A stretch of 64,000 nt of DNA, taken from the NCBI RefSeq assembly GCF_002775205.1, contig NC_036464.1, forward strand, positions 2,262,501 through 2,326,500, read 5' to 3'. Shown here in pieces: positions 21,291 to 33,717 of the stretch. Position 1 is the first letter of the stretch; every line of letters starts with the position of its first letter. Source of the stretch: Xiphophorus maculatus. Taxonomy: Eukaryota > Chordata > Actinopteri > Cyprinodontiformes > Poeciliidae. A program made the position numbers and the translations under genes. The notes beneath the pieces were generated by a model that saw only the letters and a program-made list of their open reading frames with translations, made no database searches and was not told the DNA's origin.

Positions 21291-23703
21291 TTTATATCAG
21301 TTCATTATGATTTAAGCACGTTAGAAGTTTCTTATAAACATTTTAATAATGACATGAGGTGTTACTTAAATTTTCTCCAGCATTAATTATGTTTAAAACT
21401 AAAGAACTTGCTTCAGACAGAGGACAGAGTCCCACCAGGACGTCCCTCCGGGTCCATGTTGGTCGGTTCCAGCAGAGACCAGGAGGACAAACTGAATCTG
21501 AAGGAGAGCTGGGGAATAAAAGCTGATGTGAGGCGATGCAGCAGCTGCCAGAGCCTCTGCGGCAGGCGGCCAGCGGCCAGCATGGGGGGCCTCATGCTCT
21601 GACCCCTGCTGCCTCCTCCTGGGGTCGGAGAGCCCGGTTCTGTGTTTCTGTGTTCAGGGACAATCAGGCCACTGTGGAGAAGTGAAGTGGGAGTTGGGGT
21701 TCTGATGTGGGGACTGGAGTTTGGACGTGAAAAGCCAGGAATAAGTGGAGCTCTTGGTTCTCACCTGACGGCTTGTTTTCCTTCCTTTCATCGTTTGTTC
21801 TGCAGAAACAAACATGTTGATGAAATTCATTCAGATGAATGAACTCCAGCATGAAGCCTGGTGTGAAAAACAAACAGTGAACTGCAGAATCTGCTACAGT
21901 AGAGCGGCTGAAGCAGGAAGTGAGTGCGTTGATTGGCATTCAGATGAAATGACCAGGATGTAAACAGCTCTCAGCCTGCAGGGGCCGCCGAGCCCGAGAA
22001 TGATGCTGCTGTTCACAGCATTACACAACATCCTGGATTCAGCCCAAGCATTCACTCCTTTATTTCACTGCTTTCAGCAGCAAACAGCCACATTTAAAGG
22101 CACATCAGATCAGGATCCACAGCAGAACCGAGTCCTCAGACGTCTTCTAAACCTTTAAGACTGAAAACCTTCCTGTGATAAAGCTTGTAATTATTCTGAT
22201 CTGTTTATAACTAGAACTATGAACTCAGGCTGCTGAACACTTCTCACTCTTTCTCCTTCTTGCTGTTAACTTTATGGTTTCTGTTTTTTCTTCTGTGAAC
22301 TTTCACCTGGCTTCAGTTTAACTGCAGCAGAGTTTTTGTTATAAACGTCCTCAAAACTTTGTCAATATTCCTCTAATGTCGAAGAAACACGCAGTGTTTC
22401 CATGACAGAAGAAATGCACTTAAAATGACATGTGAATATGTTTGTTCATGCGATAAGTTATTAAAAAAACATGGCGCGCCATCATCCTCCTCCACTTCCT
22501 GTTGTCTTCTTCTTCGTGGTTTCTGCCAGTAGTAACATCCTGTTGATCATGTGACTGATGAGAAAAAGTTTTTCCATTGGAGTTTAGTCAAATAAATCAA
22601 TTTTGATACAGCCTAAAAAAACAATTGAATTAAAGTATTCAGTTTATTGACCTTATTTAAATCAGAGTGAACTTTATTTATGTAGCAATAATATTATTGA
22701 TGGTGTGTTTATGACTCGTTCATCTTCACTGGAGACTGTTGATCATTTGAAGCCTTAGTTTATAAATGTAATATTTAGTCTAGTCTGTCAACTAAATATT
22801 TAGCATGGGAATTAAATATTTAGTTTGGATCTATCACATTTATAAACATATGAATTACAGGTGAAAATATAACAGAAAATTAAAAACACAGAGGTTAAAT
22901 GAACTGAAAATATTGCTGTTAATTTTTTATTGTGTAACTTTACGGCTCTCCGTTCTGGACGCGTCCTGCCGGGTTTGATTCTGACCCAAACCGCCTAAAT
23001 CAGCTGAATAATTAACATCTGAGCTTGTAGCCCAGAGTCCCACTGATGACCTCATTATTTCATCCATTTCATGTGAAATGAATCACCCATTCATTTCAAC
23101 AGGTGTGCTGCTGAAACGATTCTGAGGTTTCTGGAGAAGTTGATGGCGACCAGGTGGGTGGATCGGGAAACCGTCCTGAAACTCAGAGATGACAAAAAAC
23201 ATCTACAGAAACGTTCAGGAAGATTTTAGTCTGATGTTAGAAACTGGTATCGACACAAAAAGAATTGAATTATTGACCACAAACATCATCTCAGTTAACA
23301 ATGGTGATTATTTAATGTCGGTTAAAAACAGCCCAACATCACAAAACTAAACATCAGGAATCTAAAACACTAAAAACACGACTTCACTTCATCAGGTTAT
23401 TACTGCAGATTCAAACTGAATCTGTTTTAACTAACTTGGTTTACAGAGTAGTTAATTTTAATGTATTAATCTAACAATTAATCCTTAAAAAATATGCAGA
23501 ATTACCAAAAATTCTCAATCAAATGTGAATTAAATTGGTTTTCCTCTAACCTTCAGAGAGCAGTTTGAGAAATTTTACACAAATCCTTAGAAATGAGCTG
23601 AACAGAACTCCCCAAAAGGTTAAAACACAACTTCCCTCCACTGATTTCAGATTTAATTCACACTATCATCAATAAAAAAAACAAATTTCTCTAATTTCTT
23701 TAA
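21291..23703. other. Intergenic stretch between TRIM and fgfbp3
   Basis: About 2.4 kb. The GC-richer 21408-21620 has small open frames on both strands but no recognisable product. ATTAAA on the minus strand (plus TTTAAT at about 23652) could serve as the fgfbp3 polyadenylation signal. Nothing else can be supported. Confidence 0.4.
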
Positions 23704-24748
23704 TCAGCCCTCAAAAAACTTGACGAAGAAGGAGCAGACGGAGTGCCAGCCGTCGCTGCAGTACGTCTGCACCGGCTCCATGTCGTTCACCATTCCTTCG
23801 TCGTCAAACTCAGTCCTCTCCTCCCGCTTCTTTTTCTCCGCCTCATCCTCCTTCACCTTCTTCTTTCTCTTCTCCACCTTCCCTCCATCGGAGCTCTTCG
23901 CTCCGGCCTCTCCTTTCTTCTTCCCTCCCTCCTTCGCTGCGTTCTTGTCCTCCTCCCCGCTGCGCTGAGCCAGCTTCATGTGGGCCTCGCCAGGCGCCTT
24001 TTTGCAGGTTTTGGCCTTTAGCACTTTCTCTCCCTCGCAGGCGTTCTCCCGTTTCTTCAGCTTTCCCACCAGCTGCTTCCAGTACTGGCTGGACTTCATG
24101 CTGTAGGCCTGGCAGAGATTGGGTTTACCAGCATAACGACACCAGTACCTGGGAACAATAACAAGAAGATGATTGGACTCCAGGACACTGAAAGGCAGGA
24201 AAGGCCCAGAGCTGCTGCAATGGATGCGAGTTTAAACCAAAGAATGAACCGAAACGTTTTTAAAACCATTTGTTATTGATACACCCTGAACCAGTCCTGC
24301 TTCAGCAGACTTTTGTCAAGGCAAGCCGCCTTCTCGGATCAAACACGCGGTGCAGGATGTACGGATCACTCCTGTTGTTCCTCACTGCCATCGTCGCTCC
24401 ATGAAGCTCAAAGCTGTGCAGGATATCAATAACTGATAGACCTGATAGCTTTTTGTCATGTTTCTACGTCTGGCCTCACCTCTCTGCGTCTCCTTCGCTT
24501 TCTGTGGAGCAGTTCACTACCAGGCTCACCAGACCTTCACCAGATGTTTGCCATGTGCAGCGATGGCCCTGCTTGGTGCTCAGCTCTCCGGAACTGAGCA
24601 CCGAACGGTTTCTGGACCTCCGGGCCGGTGGCGGCGACGACTGGGGCTGGCGAGGTTTGTCCCGTTTGTCCTGACCAGGCGTCCGCTTGGCCTCGGCGAG
24701 GAAGACGAGGCAGAGGAGGAAGACACAGCAGCACAGAGCAGCACGCAT
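23704..24748 (-). CDS. fgfbp3: Fibroblast growth factor-binding protein 3, two exons
   Basis: Secreted carrier that binds FGFs and releases them from heparan sulfate. Exon 1 is 24748-24480 (donor GTGAGG) and exon 2 is 24148-23704 (acceptor TTGTTATTGTTCCCAG). The split codon AG|G keeps the frame, giving 237 aa. Residues 1-20 form a hydrophobic signal peptide (CCCVFLLCLVFLAEA), followed by a basic Pro/Arg stretch. Eight cysteines follow at 64, 80, 93, 102, 127, 138, 220 and 228, as in the FGFBP family. RYWCRYAGKPNLC spans the splice junction. The C terminus TYCSDGWHSVCSFFVKFFEG closely matches the ending of human FGFBP3 (TYCAEKWHSLCNFFVNFWNG). Residues 155-205 are a Lys/Glu-rich low-complexity linker. 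Nearby ppp1r3c supports FGFBP3 over FGFBP1/2, because the two genes are neighbours on human 10q23. The splice model is inferred from sequence only. Confidence 0.9.
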
Positions 24749-25536
24749 GGTGGCTGAGGAGGGGACAGAAGATATCTGTTAAAAAGGCTGCGCTCCTCTC
24801 CAGTTCTTTCTATTTACTGGATCTGGAAGCACTTATCCTTTGTACCTTCTGGACTGAAGGCTTCAGTTAAACCAAACCATGTAAAACCAGTATTGGTCCA
24901 AGTACATATTAAAGTTCACACAGGATGAAAAGCCCACAAGACATTAAGATCTGAGCGAAACATGAAAGGCCTTGCAGGATGTTGTCGAGAGCCTCAGGAA
25001 TGATTAAAAACCAACGGCGTTTTATGACATGTGACAAAGACTGGAAAGTTTTAATGGTGGAAACTCATGTGGTGTCAGGCTGACATGGTTTATATTCATG
25101 GTGGCAGCATATTGGGGAACATGTCCATGATGTGGATCAGTTACAGGAGAACTGGACACACTGGTCCTGTGTTTAAGGTCTTAACCTTTCCCTCAACAGC
25201 TGTGCTGCCCTACAGAAATGCTCCAGACTCAGATGTTGAGGTACTGAGGTAGATATGTGACACCATGGCAGTAGCACCATACTGGTGTAGCACCATGTCT
25301 TAGTTAGCTTAGGTATGTTAGCTGCAACCTGGTGTCATCCAGAAGAGCCTGGCCAGGATCCAGGGCTTGATGTGACTTTGGGTTTCCATGGTGACGGTTG
25401 TTGATAAAGAGATAAGATCCAGGTTGTGGCTCATAATGTGGAGGGACTGATGACAGAAAACCAGATAGAAACCTCATTAAAGGGGCACTTTGCCTTTAAC
25501 TAGGTCATCCTAATGTGATAATCCATAATCTAAACC
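24749..25536. other. Region upstream of fgfbp3
   Basis: Includes the presumed fgfbp3 promoter and 5' untranslated sequence; no clear TATA box was recognised. No other gene. Confidence 0.4.
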
Positions 25537-25755
25537 GGGTGTCAAACTCCAGGCCTCCAGTTGCTGTCCTGCAGGTTTTAGATGTGCCTCAGGTACAAAA
25601 CACTGGAATGAAACGGCTTAATTACCTCCTCCATGTGTAGATCAGTTCTCCAGAGCATTAATGACCTAATTATTCTGTTCAGGTGGTGCAGCAGAGACTC
25701 ATCTAAAGGTTGCAGGACTGCGGCCCTTAAGGACTGGAGTCTGGAACGTCTGTCA
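25537..25755. mobile_element. Short MITE of a common teleost family
   Basis: The left end GGGTGTCAAACTCCAGGCCT and the right end GCGGCCCTTAAGGACTGGAG followed by TCTGGAAC are roughly inverted. The interior holds GTTTTAGATGTGCCTCAGGT, GGCTTAATTACCTCC and CTAATTATTCTGTTCAGGTG. About 210 bp, noncoding. Confidence 0.6.
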
Positions 25756-25901
25756 GGATTCAGCTACAAACTAAAATACAGACATTATTACCACAGTATC
25801 TCAGGTTAAATATGTTGTTTTCATCCACCTGCTAATCCATTGTCTTTCTCTCATCTGAGATCAGATCATGGAGGTAAGAGGACCAGCAGTGAATCTAAGA
25901 T

Positions 25902-26060
25902 TCAAAGATGATCTCCGGCTGATTCTGGGGATTCCAGAGTAATAGAAAGTACCACCAGTGAGTTCTGGATCTGCCTCAGGTTCTGCTCCCAGGAGGTTCT
26001 GCCAAGAAAACCTCCTCCAGGTGGCGACCCGATCAGATGTCCAAACACCTGCATTATGGG
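25902..26060 (-). pseudogene. Degenerate non-LTR retrotransposon fragment
   Basis: On the minus strand, GGACATCTGATCGGGTCGCC followed by ACCTGGAGGAGG reads GHLIGSPPGGGFLGR. This resembles a widespread fish LINE phrase (a GHL..R.PP type tract). The frame soon loses similarity. The 190-aa open frame on the other strand (26037-26609) shows no family signature and is left unassigned. Confidence 0.35.
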
Positions 26061-28430
26061 CTCAACACACAGGAAACAAACAGCAGCAACAGGACGAAGT
26101 CTCTGCCAACCGGGTTGAAACCCATTACATGGCAACAGATAGCAATGACAGCAACAAAAATAGAACATTTTTGTGCACACATGGCTAACCAATGTGTGTT
26201 TGTCTACATGTACAAACTATGCACACATTTCCCAGTTTCCAGTTGGAGGAGGGTCAGTGAGTGTCGTCTCATGGTGCAGGTTCCAGAGGAAATGGAGGGA
26301 GCAACGTCCCGCCCCGTCTCTCAAGGCTCAGTCCAAACAAACAAAGGAACCTCCGTTTCCATGATCCTGTGTCCTTTCTTAAAGAGGAGCACCACTCACA
26401 TTACCTCACACAAGGCTCCTAAACCAAATCTCCATCTCTTGCTCCGTCCCACCGTCACAAGACACCAAGATATTTTCCCTCCTCTGTTTGAGGCACAGAC
26501 TGAGGGAAGAACCATTTCTACTGCCACATATCCATTCCTATTGGTCACACTGGGAACAACAATGGGTTATGATGTAACTAGAAGACGTCTCATCATGGTG
26601 TCACCGTGATTCGATCACTGTCAGTTGGGTTCCTCATCTAGGCCTGAGTCTTCAGGTCTCTAATGACGGCCGACTCCTGGAGGGTCAACCCAGGATCCCA
26701 AAACTCTCCCATCATAACAAACCACCATACCTCACCGCAGGACCCTATAAACTCTACACCAAACCTAAGATACATGTAAATCAGTAATAAAGTCCACACA
26801 CTGCAATATAAGGTACGTTGCTTCATGTAGTGAATTTGTGCAATCAAATAAATGATGAATTCATTCCACTCAGAAAAATAATTACAGAAAATAATGAACC
26901 AACCAGAATAGTGAATGTTACAGTTTAGTGTTTACTGGATGCAAAAGTTACTGGAAGTTAGCATAGTTAACAGTTTATCTTCAAAATCCAGAGAAAATCC
27001 AGAATTCATCCAATTCAGTTCAGTCAGATTCAGCTGCTTCAGGAAGTTAAAGTGCAACAAAAGAGTCAGAACCAGACTGGACCGTTCCTCCCTCCCACTA
27101 GGAAGAAATTCATTCTAGAAAACTGCAAAATCAAAACGAAATGCATCTTTTTAAAATCAAAAACCTTTCTGGAGTTTCTCAGAGTTTCTCTGCTGTGAAG
27201 AATGAACGTTTGAGCAGAGAAAGTCACCAGATGTCAAACAAAGACAAGCAGCACGATAATAATCCTCTCTGATCTCCGTTATTCTGATCATTCTTGTTAA
27301 TAAGTCATAACTCTCCGTCTGCACCAGGCAGAGAGCAGAGGCAGTTGTTGTCGTTTCTTACCCTTGGATGCTGCTGAGAGGTCGGAGTCGCTGTGAGAGC
27401 CTGGGGGCCACAGACACTCAGATAAAAGAGGGCAGGAGACGAGGATAAAGGAGGAGCGGGAGAAAGAGGAGGCCCGGGGGGGGCTATTCGAAGAACTGCC
27501 CTGAGAAACCCTCCCACATTTACCCTCCACATTTACCCCCCTCAGAAAGCATCTGTGAGAAAACAACAACAGAGTCTGTAGGGTTTCTCTTTATTGGCCA
27601 CACAGACAATAATTCAAACTTTCAGCTGTTTTTTCTCCCAGTGTTTCCTCGGAGGAGCTGCATGTTGCTGTTGGGTTGCAGCAGGAATCCAGCCTGGATC
27701 CGTTCATGGAGCGGTTAGCAGGTTCTCCCACCGCTCAGAAACATGACCCTCAGGTTCTCTAGTATATCTACATTTCTCTACGACTCTCTGTACTCTGTGA
27801 CAGACAAGCGACACAATGCGTGGGAATCAATTTGATCCAGATTTTTGTGCCACAATTCGATCCACAATCAATTTTCAATTCACAATGATTATTCACGATG
27901 TCGTCTGCTTCACGTCCTCAGCCTGCTCTTTAAGGCAGAGCGATAAATGGAGACAGTAAAGTATCGTTTCCACTCCTGGATCCTCCTTTTGTTTTCATTT
28001 TTCCTCTCTGGATTCTTCTATTAATCTCCTCTGGGTTACATGATGATAATCTGTAAGTTTTCCTTGTGATTAAAGCTTTATTAATCTCCTCCATCATCAG
28101 CCTCTGATTCTGGTTCAACATGAAACCAAGAACAACTTCCTCAATCCAGGATCAGTTCACCAGCTGCTGTCCATTCACCATGAAATCGTGCAAATTGGAA
28201 TTAGAAAAATAAATTTGCTTGATGGAAACAGAATAATTTAGAAACAACTCACATTTTTCAATAAAAGCCCAAGACTTGGGAAAGAACCTCTGCTGGACAG
28301 AGAGGAGCAAACAGCGTGACTAATTGTTCTTCTGATGGAGCAGATTTCATTCCAGGAGGTCGACTCCTAATTCTGGGAACTTCCAAATACACATCCAGTA
28401 AAACGGAGCCAGAATGGGCTCTTTGCACCT
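26061..28430. other. Intergenic stretch, no supported gene
   Basis: Contains a 190-aa plus-strand frame (26037-26609) without recognisable domain. At about 27355-27400 a minus-strand exon-like block lies between a possible acceptor (GTGGCCCCCAG) and the donor GTAAGAAA and reads SHSDSDLSAASK. I could not connect it to any gene. Confidence 0.35.
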
Positions 28431-28437
28431 GCCGCGC

Positions 28438-28460
28438 TGACGTCACAACCGCATGCGCAA
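28438..28460. promoter_or_regulatory. Consensus CRE next to an NRF1-like site
   Basis: TGACGTCA (28438-28445) is a perfect palindromic cAMP-response element. It is followed a few bases later by CCGCATGCGCAA, one change from the NRF1 consensus. The pairing is typical of TATA-less vertebrate promoters. No gene is attached in this window. Confidence 0.45.
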
Positions 28461-29652
28461 ATGCGGCTCTCTTTTTTCCGCTCTGAGTTACCATGACAGC
28501 TAGAAAAGACAAAGTCTTATTTCAGATGCAGATAAAACAATACTATGAACATTACTGTCTTCCTAATATAAAGGGCTTTTAAGTTTTCATGGATTTCCAA
28601 ACAGTCCTGAATTAAGAAGACGGTGGCTTGTAAATATTCGTGGCTACCAGTTAAAGCTAACGCTGCACAGCAAAGTTTACAGCCTTCACTTCACTCCGGA
28701 TCAACTTCTTCAGCCTAAAGCAGAAGGTAAAGGAGCCTCCTGTGTTATTTCCATGGACTCACTTCTGTATTCAGCCTGAAAGAGTTTATGGGAACCAGAG
28801 AGCAGACCAGAGCCAGACAGCCGAGCTACTGACCCGCCTGTACACACTGCTGGAAACACCGTCCTGCTTCACTAGAAACATCCTAAACTAATAAAACTAA
28901 GTAACACCAGAGCTGCTCTACTGTTAAGCTATGGGCTTGTTGTTCCTCAGGCTTCAGAAGCAAAAAGCCTGAACCGTAAAATCCCCGTTACTTGGTCTCT
29001 GACACTAACGACAATAAACCACGTAATATACTTGAAAACAAGGTAAAAACATTGTCCGTTAATGAAGAATGAAAAATGTTTAGATACTTAAATAGCACAT
29101 TTTTACAAGACAAATGTCTAGCATAAGCTAAAGCTAATGTTAGCCACAAAGTTTAAAGAAAGTAAAACTCACCTTCGTATCTGTGTATAACGAGGCGAAC
29201 ATCTTAAAACCTTTCTCCAGCTTATTGTCGGGGCTTCGGCTCGATGTTCATCATTAGCTGTTACCTTGGACAAGCCCTGCAAACACCCAGTGGAAAGAGC
29301 CTTTTGCAATAGATCGGAAACGACTGAGCCGCTTTTCCCCCGAACGCGGAAGCTGAGGAGCAAAGAGCCCATTACTGCGCAAATGGAGGACAGTAACGCC
29401 ATTGGTCGAAGCTTCCCAATACACACCAGTAGAGTTGGTATAAAAAACTGATGTCAGAAGTAGAAGTCAAGAGATTTTGGATTTCTGTAACGATGTAAAT
29501 GTGATGCTTTGGGTTCCACAGATGTGCATTAAATCTCTTCCCGTTTTGGCTGTGTGATGCCCACGGGTGTGTGTTCACAATAGAAAAAAGGAGCATGCAT
29601 TTCTTTAAATGTTTAGGGGGTTAATGACGATGGGTGTAGTAATGGTGTTTCA

Positions 29653-29666
29653 CCAGTAGGTGGCGC
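29653..29666 (+). promoter_or_regulatory. Perfect CTCF core motif
   Basis: CCAGTAGGTGGCGC matches CCASYAGRKGGCRS at all 14 positions in forward orientation. Occupancy not known. Confidence 0.55.
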
Positions 29667-29701
29667 ATGGAGACTCGGAGCTGCCTGTTCTGCCGTTTCT
29701 C

Positions 29702-29759
29702 ATAAGCTGAGAGAAATTGGAGTAACAGACTGTGTGCTCATTTACATGCTGTTTTTCAG
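29702..29759 (+). repeat. Left copy of a ~60-bp duplicated segment
   Basis: ATAAGCTGAGAGAAATTGGA followed by GTAACAGACTG and CTCATTTACAT, ending TTTTTCAG. It recurs at 31603-31666. The first 31 bases are identical in the two copies; the rest differs by small insertions. The copies flank the 21-bp minisatellite. Confidence 0.85.
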
Positions 29760-29945
29760 GTGAGAATAACCTTCAAGTTTGTTTTAATAAAGTACTTTTT
29801 GATTATTTGGTACTGTTCGAGAAATGTTTAAGGAAATGTGTCAATGTGTGAAAGATATTGAAAGAGTTTTGTTGTGTTTCGGAGCCAGCAGCGGCTAGCG
29901 GGAGTAGCTAACATGCCGTGATGCTAGTTGGTTAGCACAATGTAG

Positions 29946-31160
29946 CGGCGGATAATAGCGGGATATATACAGATAATAGCGGGATATATACTGATAATAG
30001 CGGGATATATACAGATAATAGCGGGATATATACAGGTAATAGCGGGATATATACAGATAATAGCGGGATATATACTGATAATAGCGGGATATATACTGAT
30101 AATAGCGGGATATATACAGATAATAGCGGGATATATACTGATAATAGCGGGATATATACTGATAATAGCGGGATATATACAGATAATAGCGGATATACTA
30201 GCGGGATATATACTGATAATAGCGGGATATATACTGATAATAGCGGGATATATACAGATAATAGCGGGATATATACAGATAATAGCGGGATATATACTGA
30301 TAATAGCGGGATATATACTGATAATAGCGGGATATATACTGATAATAGCGGGATATATACTGATAATAGCGGGATATATACTGATAATAGCGGGATATAT
30401 ACAGATAACAGCGGGATATATACAGATAATAGCGGGATATATACAGATAATAGCGGGATATATACAGATAATAGCGGGATATATACTGATAACAGCGGGA
30501 TATATACTGATAATAGCGGGATATATACTGATAATAGCGGGATATATACAGATAATAGCGGGATATATACTGATAATAGCGGGATATATACTGATAATAG
30601 CGGGATATATACAGATAATAGCGGGATATATACAGATAATAGCGGGATATATACTGATAATAGCGGGATATATACAGATAATAGCGGGATATATACAGAT
30701 AATAGCGGGATATATACTGATAATAGCGGGATATATACAGATAACAGCGGGATATATACTGATAACAGCGGGATATATACAGGTAATAGCGGGATATATA
30801 CAGGTAATAGCGGGATATATACAGATAATAGCGGGATATATACAGATAATAGCGGGATATATACAGATAATAGCGGGATATATACAGGTAATAGCGGGAT
30901 ATATACTGATAATAGCGGGATATATACTGATAATAGCGGGATATATACTGATAATAGCGGGATATATACAGATAATAGCGGGATATATACTGATAATAGC
31001 GGGATATATACAGATAACAGCGGGATATATACTGATAACAGCGGGATATATACAGATAACAGCGGGATATATACAGATAACAGCGGGATATATACAGATA
31101 ACAGCGGGATATATACTGATAATAGCGGGATATATACAGGTAATAGCGGGATATATACTG
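29946..31160. repeat. 21-bp minisatellite, about 57 copies
   Basis: Unit GATAATAGCGGGATATATAC plus one A or T. Variants are GATAACAG and GGTAATAG. Copies are very similar and in register except for one irregular unit at about 30183-30205, where bases are missing. The length is a multiple of three, so two minus-strand frames remain open for 413 and 323 codons (VYIPLLS and CYQYISR repeats). These frames have no flanking gene structure and I treat them as noncoding. Confidence 0.97.
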
Positions 31161-31602
31161 TAGGTGCAACCACTAACAGTAACCGCTTATAAAGGAAGTT
31201 GGGATATATAATATATATTCCGTGGTATGAGAGTAATATGCTGTTATCAGGCTCCAGGGTTTATTTGTGTTCTGGTGAAAGGTTAAACTGTGATTTAATA
31301 CATTCACTTAATTAAAGTAGTTTGAATTCTAAGATAGTTTTGCCAGTTTACAATAACTTTAGATACATGCTCATTAAATATGTCACTGTGTGATTAAATA
31401 TGCATATAAAGTGTAGTGAATTGAAGGTACATGTTACCTGAGGGAATTGGGACAAAATATGATGTTATTTGATTATTTCTGGTTTAAGGAAAGCTGATGC
31501 TGATGTTTATGTCAATGATTGAATATGTCTAATATGTACAGTAAATTACTGAACTATAAATTGGGCTGTATTGACAGTTAAATGAGCTGGTTTGTTCAAT
31601 AA

Positions 31603-31666
31603 ATAAGCTGAGAGAAATTGGAGTAACAGACTGCATCGTGTTCTCATTTACATTTACATTTTTCAG
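31603..31666 (+). repeat. Right copy of the ~60-bp duplicated segment
   Basis: Partner of 29702-29759. It ends TTACATTTTTCAG, followed by CTTCATCTGCTGCTGACGGG, so it looks like a 3' splice acceptor on the plus strand. Confidence 0.85.
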
Positions 31667-33703
31667 CTTCATCTGCTGCTGACGGGTCCGGATCCCTGGT
31701 ACCAGTTACATGTGAGCAGAGAGAATTTGTATCATTTCTTCATTTATATATTCCATCAGTTTAGGCCCTTTAATTTCCTCCATACTTATTGAGTGAACAA
31801 ACTTATTCACGTGATTTTAATCGCGTTTCTTATTTGATGGAAATAAGAATTGCTAAATTGTTTGTATTTTTTTACGTTCATGGAATATTGGCAAAGTTTT
31901 GCACATCTGTAATGTAAACGCAGCTGCTGATGATCTGTGGGTTTCCAGGGTAACGGTCAGTGTGTCACCAGGTGGAGGGGATGAAGTTGTCATTTCGGAC
32001 CTCGGGTCAGATCTGAACCCGACTGGGAACCTCAGATAAAACCATGTTAATGTGTCCATTAATTCATAATGAGTCTTAATGAGAATAACCTTTGACCTTT
32101 AAAATGTTAATGGATTTATTACCGTTGATGAACTGAACCGGGCCGTTTCCAGCTTCCTGCTTCCTCCAGGACAGAAGCTGGTTGTGTCTCTGGTTGCTCC
32201 TCGGCTCTCTGAGGAGCCGGTGGGGAGGATCTTCTCTCGGCTGCAGGACAAAGACTCCTGCAGGAATCTGGGTCACGGCTTAACCCCCCACTGACACCCG
32301 GTGGTCGGCGGCCAGCTCCTTCTCATTCAGCTCAGGCCTCCACGCAGATCCCAACTCCTTCCTCCAGAGACCGCTGCCAAATATCTGCCTGGTGAGGGAG
32401 GATGAACTGAGGCAAAGAAAACGCGCCGTTCCGCCCAGTCTGGATCGATCAGCAACAAATATGTCACCTTGTTTTTCACCAAGAGTCCTGAAGCTGGGCA
32501 GCATCATTTATTACAGTTTGGTAAAAGGACATCAGAGGAGGCCGGGTTTTAACGGATGAATGGACGGATTATTTGAGTCCTTTCAGTCGGATACATCTCT
32601 CTTTCCTTGGTTTTAGAGCAGGAAAACTTCTCTGCTCTTACTTTACCTAAGAGAGACGTTAACTGAACCTTATCAGAAACACAATGATCAGGTAAATGAA
32701 CAAAAATCATTCATTTAGACCTTTAGGTTCATTGAAACCAGCAGACAATCAGAAACATGATCTGTTTTCAGGTTACAGAACAAACAGTGAAAAAGATCCA
32801 GTTTAGCTGCAACCATTTCATCCTGTAAGCTGCTGGTAAAATCCCAGTAAATCCCAGTACTCCCCATAACAACACTCAGTTCTGGCAGAGTGTTGTTATG
32901 GAGACAGTCGATCTGGACCTGATCCTGCGGGGCCAAAAGCGTCACTCCTGCATTTGATGGGGTTTAATTATTTATTTAATCACAGTTTAATTATGCCAAT
33001 AACCTTTAGAAACCTTTACAAACTTTTATATGCTTTATAGAAACTTGATTAAATGTGTCATCAACTGTCATCAAATAACCTTCAAATATATTTTTCCCAA
33101 CTTTTAGAAAACTAGAAGGTTATAAAGTAGTTTTAAATTATAGATGCTGTTGGTTTTCTAAAATGGATCCTTTGCAGAAGGTCAAATATGTGGAAATAAA
33201 ATGAAAATCATTTTTTTCAGTTTGATTTCTGTCTGTGGAGGTTCAGAAAGTTTGAAGGTTTATTATTGGAACAGTAAAAATGAACTTTTAGAACAAGGTT
33301 TGGACAGAAGAGCTTAATATTTCCACCTGTCCAGGTCGGTAGCTGCACCGTTTGCTGAATAAAATTTTAAAAATCATCTGCTCCCGACAGACTGGATGTC
33401 TTCAACAAAACTAAACATTTTCCTGAATTTATGAATTTATAGATCATTTCCGTCTCTATTGCTGTGGTGAGGGACACTGATGCTGCAGAAGCATTTTGGA
33501 ACCATATAGTTGATGGACGGTTCTGATACTTTTGGATAAATCAATCACAAAATGGGCGACGACGCCTTAACGTCCGACTGCCTGGTTCTTGATGTGACTG
33601 ACAGGGGTGTACTTACTTTATACAATGATGAGAGATTGTTTGGTGTGGGTTAAAATAGAGGAAAAGAAACGGTAGAGAGTTTCAGCGTTGTTGTTGGGTT
33701 CTG
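31667..33703. other. Intergenic stretch
   Basis: No gene. 32150-32510 is more GC-rich, with short open frames on the minus strand lacking domains. Confidence 0.4.
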
Positions 33704-33717
33704 ACGCCCCCTGCTGG
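33704..33717 (-). promoter_or_regulatory. CTCF-type motif, one mismatch
   Basis: The minus-strand sequence CCAGCAGGGGGCGT matches the CTCF core except at the last position. Reverse orientation. Confidence 0.45.

Larger units (their letters stand above)
29170..29760. promoter_or_regulatory. Possible bidirectional promoter with exon-like sequence on both sides
   Basis: Plus strand: TATAAAAA at 29439-29446, then a possible exon ending at donor CAG|GTGAGA (29759/29760). Minus strand: inverted CCAAT (ATTGG at 29401), ATG at 29202 with A at -3, and an excellent donor GAAG|GTGAGT (29173/29172), reading MFASLYTDTK up to the splice. No downstream exon could be found for either, so this may be a noncoding RNA pair or the start of an unrecognised gene. 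Confidence 0.3.

Noticed and set aside
23720-24021. Plus-strand frames over fgfbp3 exon 2
   Set aside because: Ser/Phe/Leu-rich antisense of the Lys/Glu-rich linker.
26037-26609. 190-codon plus-strand frame
   Set aside because: No recognisable domain, starts over a degenerate LINE piece, no splice or promoter support.
29932-31173. Open frames of 413 and 323 codons with VYIPLLS and CYQYISR repeats on the minus strand
   Set aside because: They are produced by a 21-bp minisatellite whose period is a multiple of three. No flanking exon, signal peptide or conserved ends.
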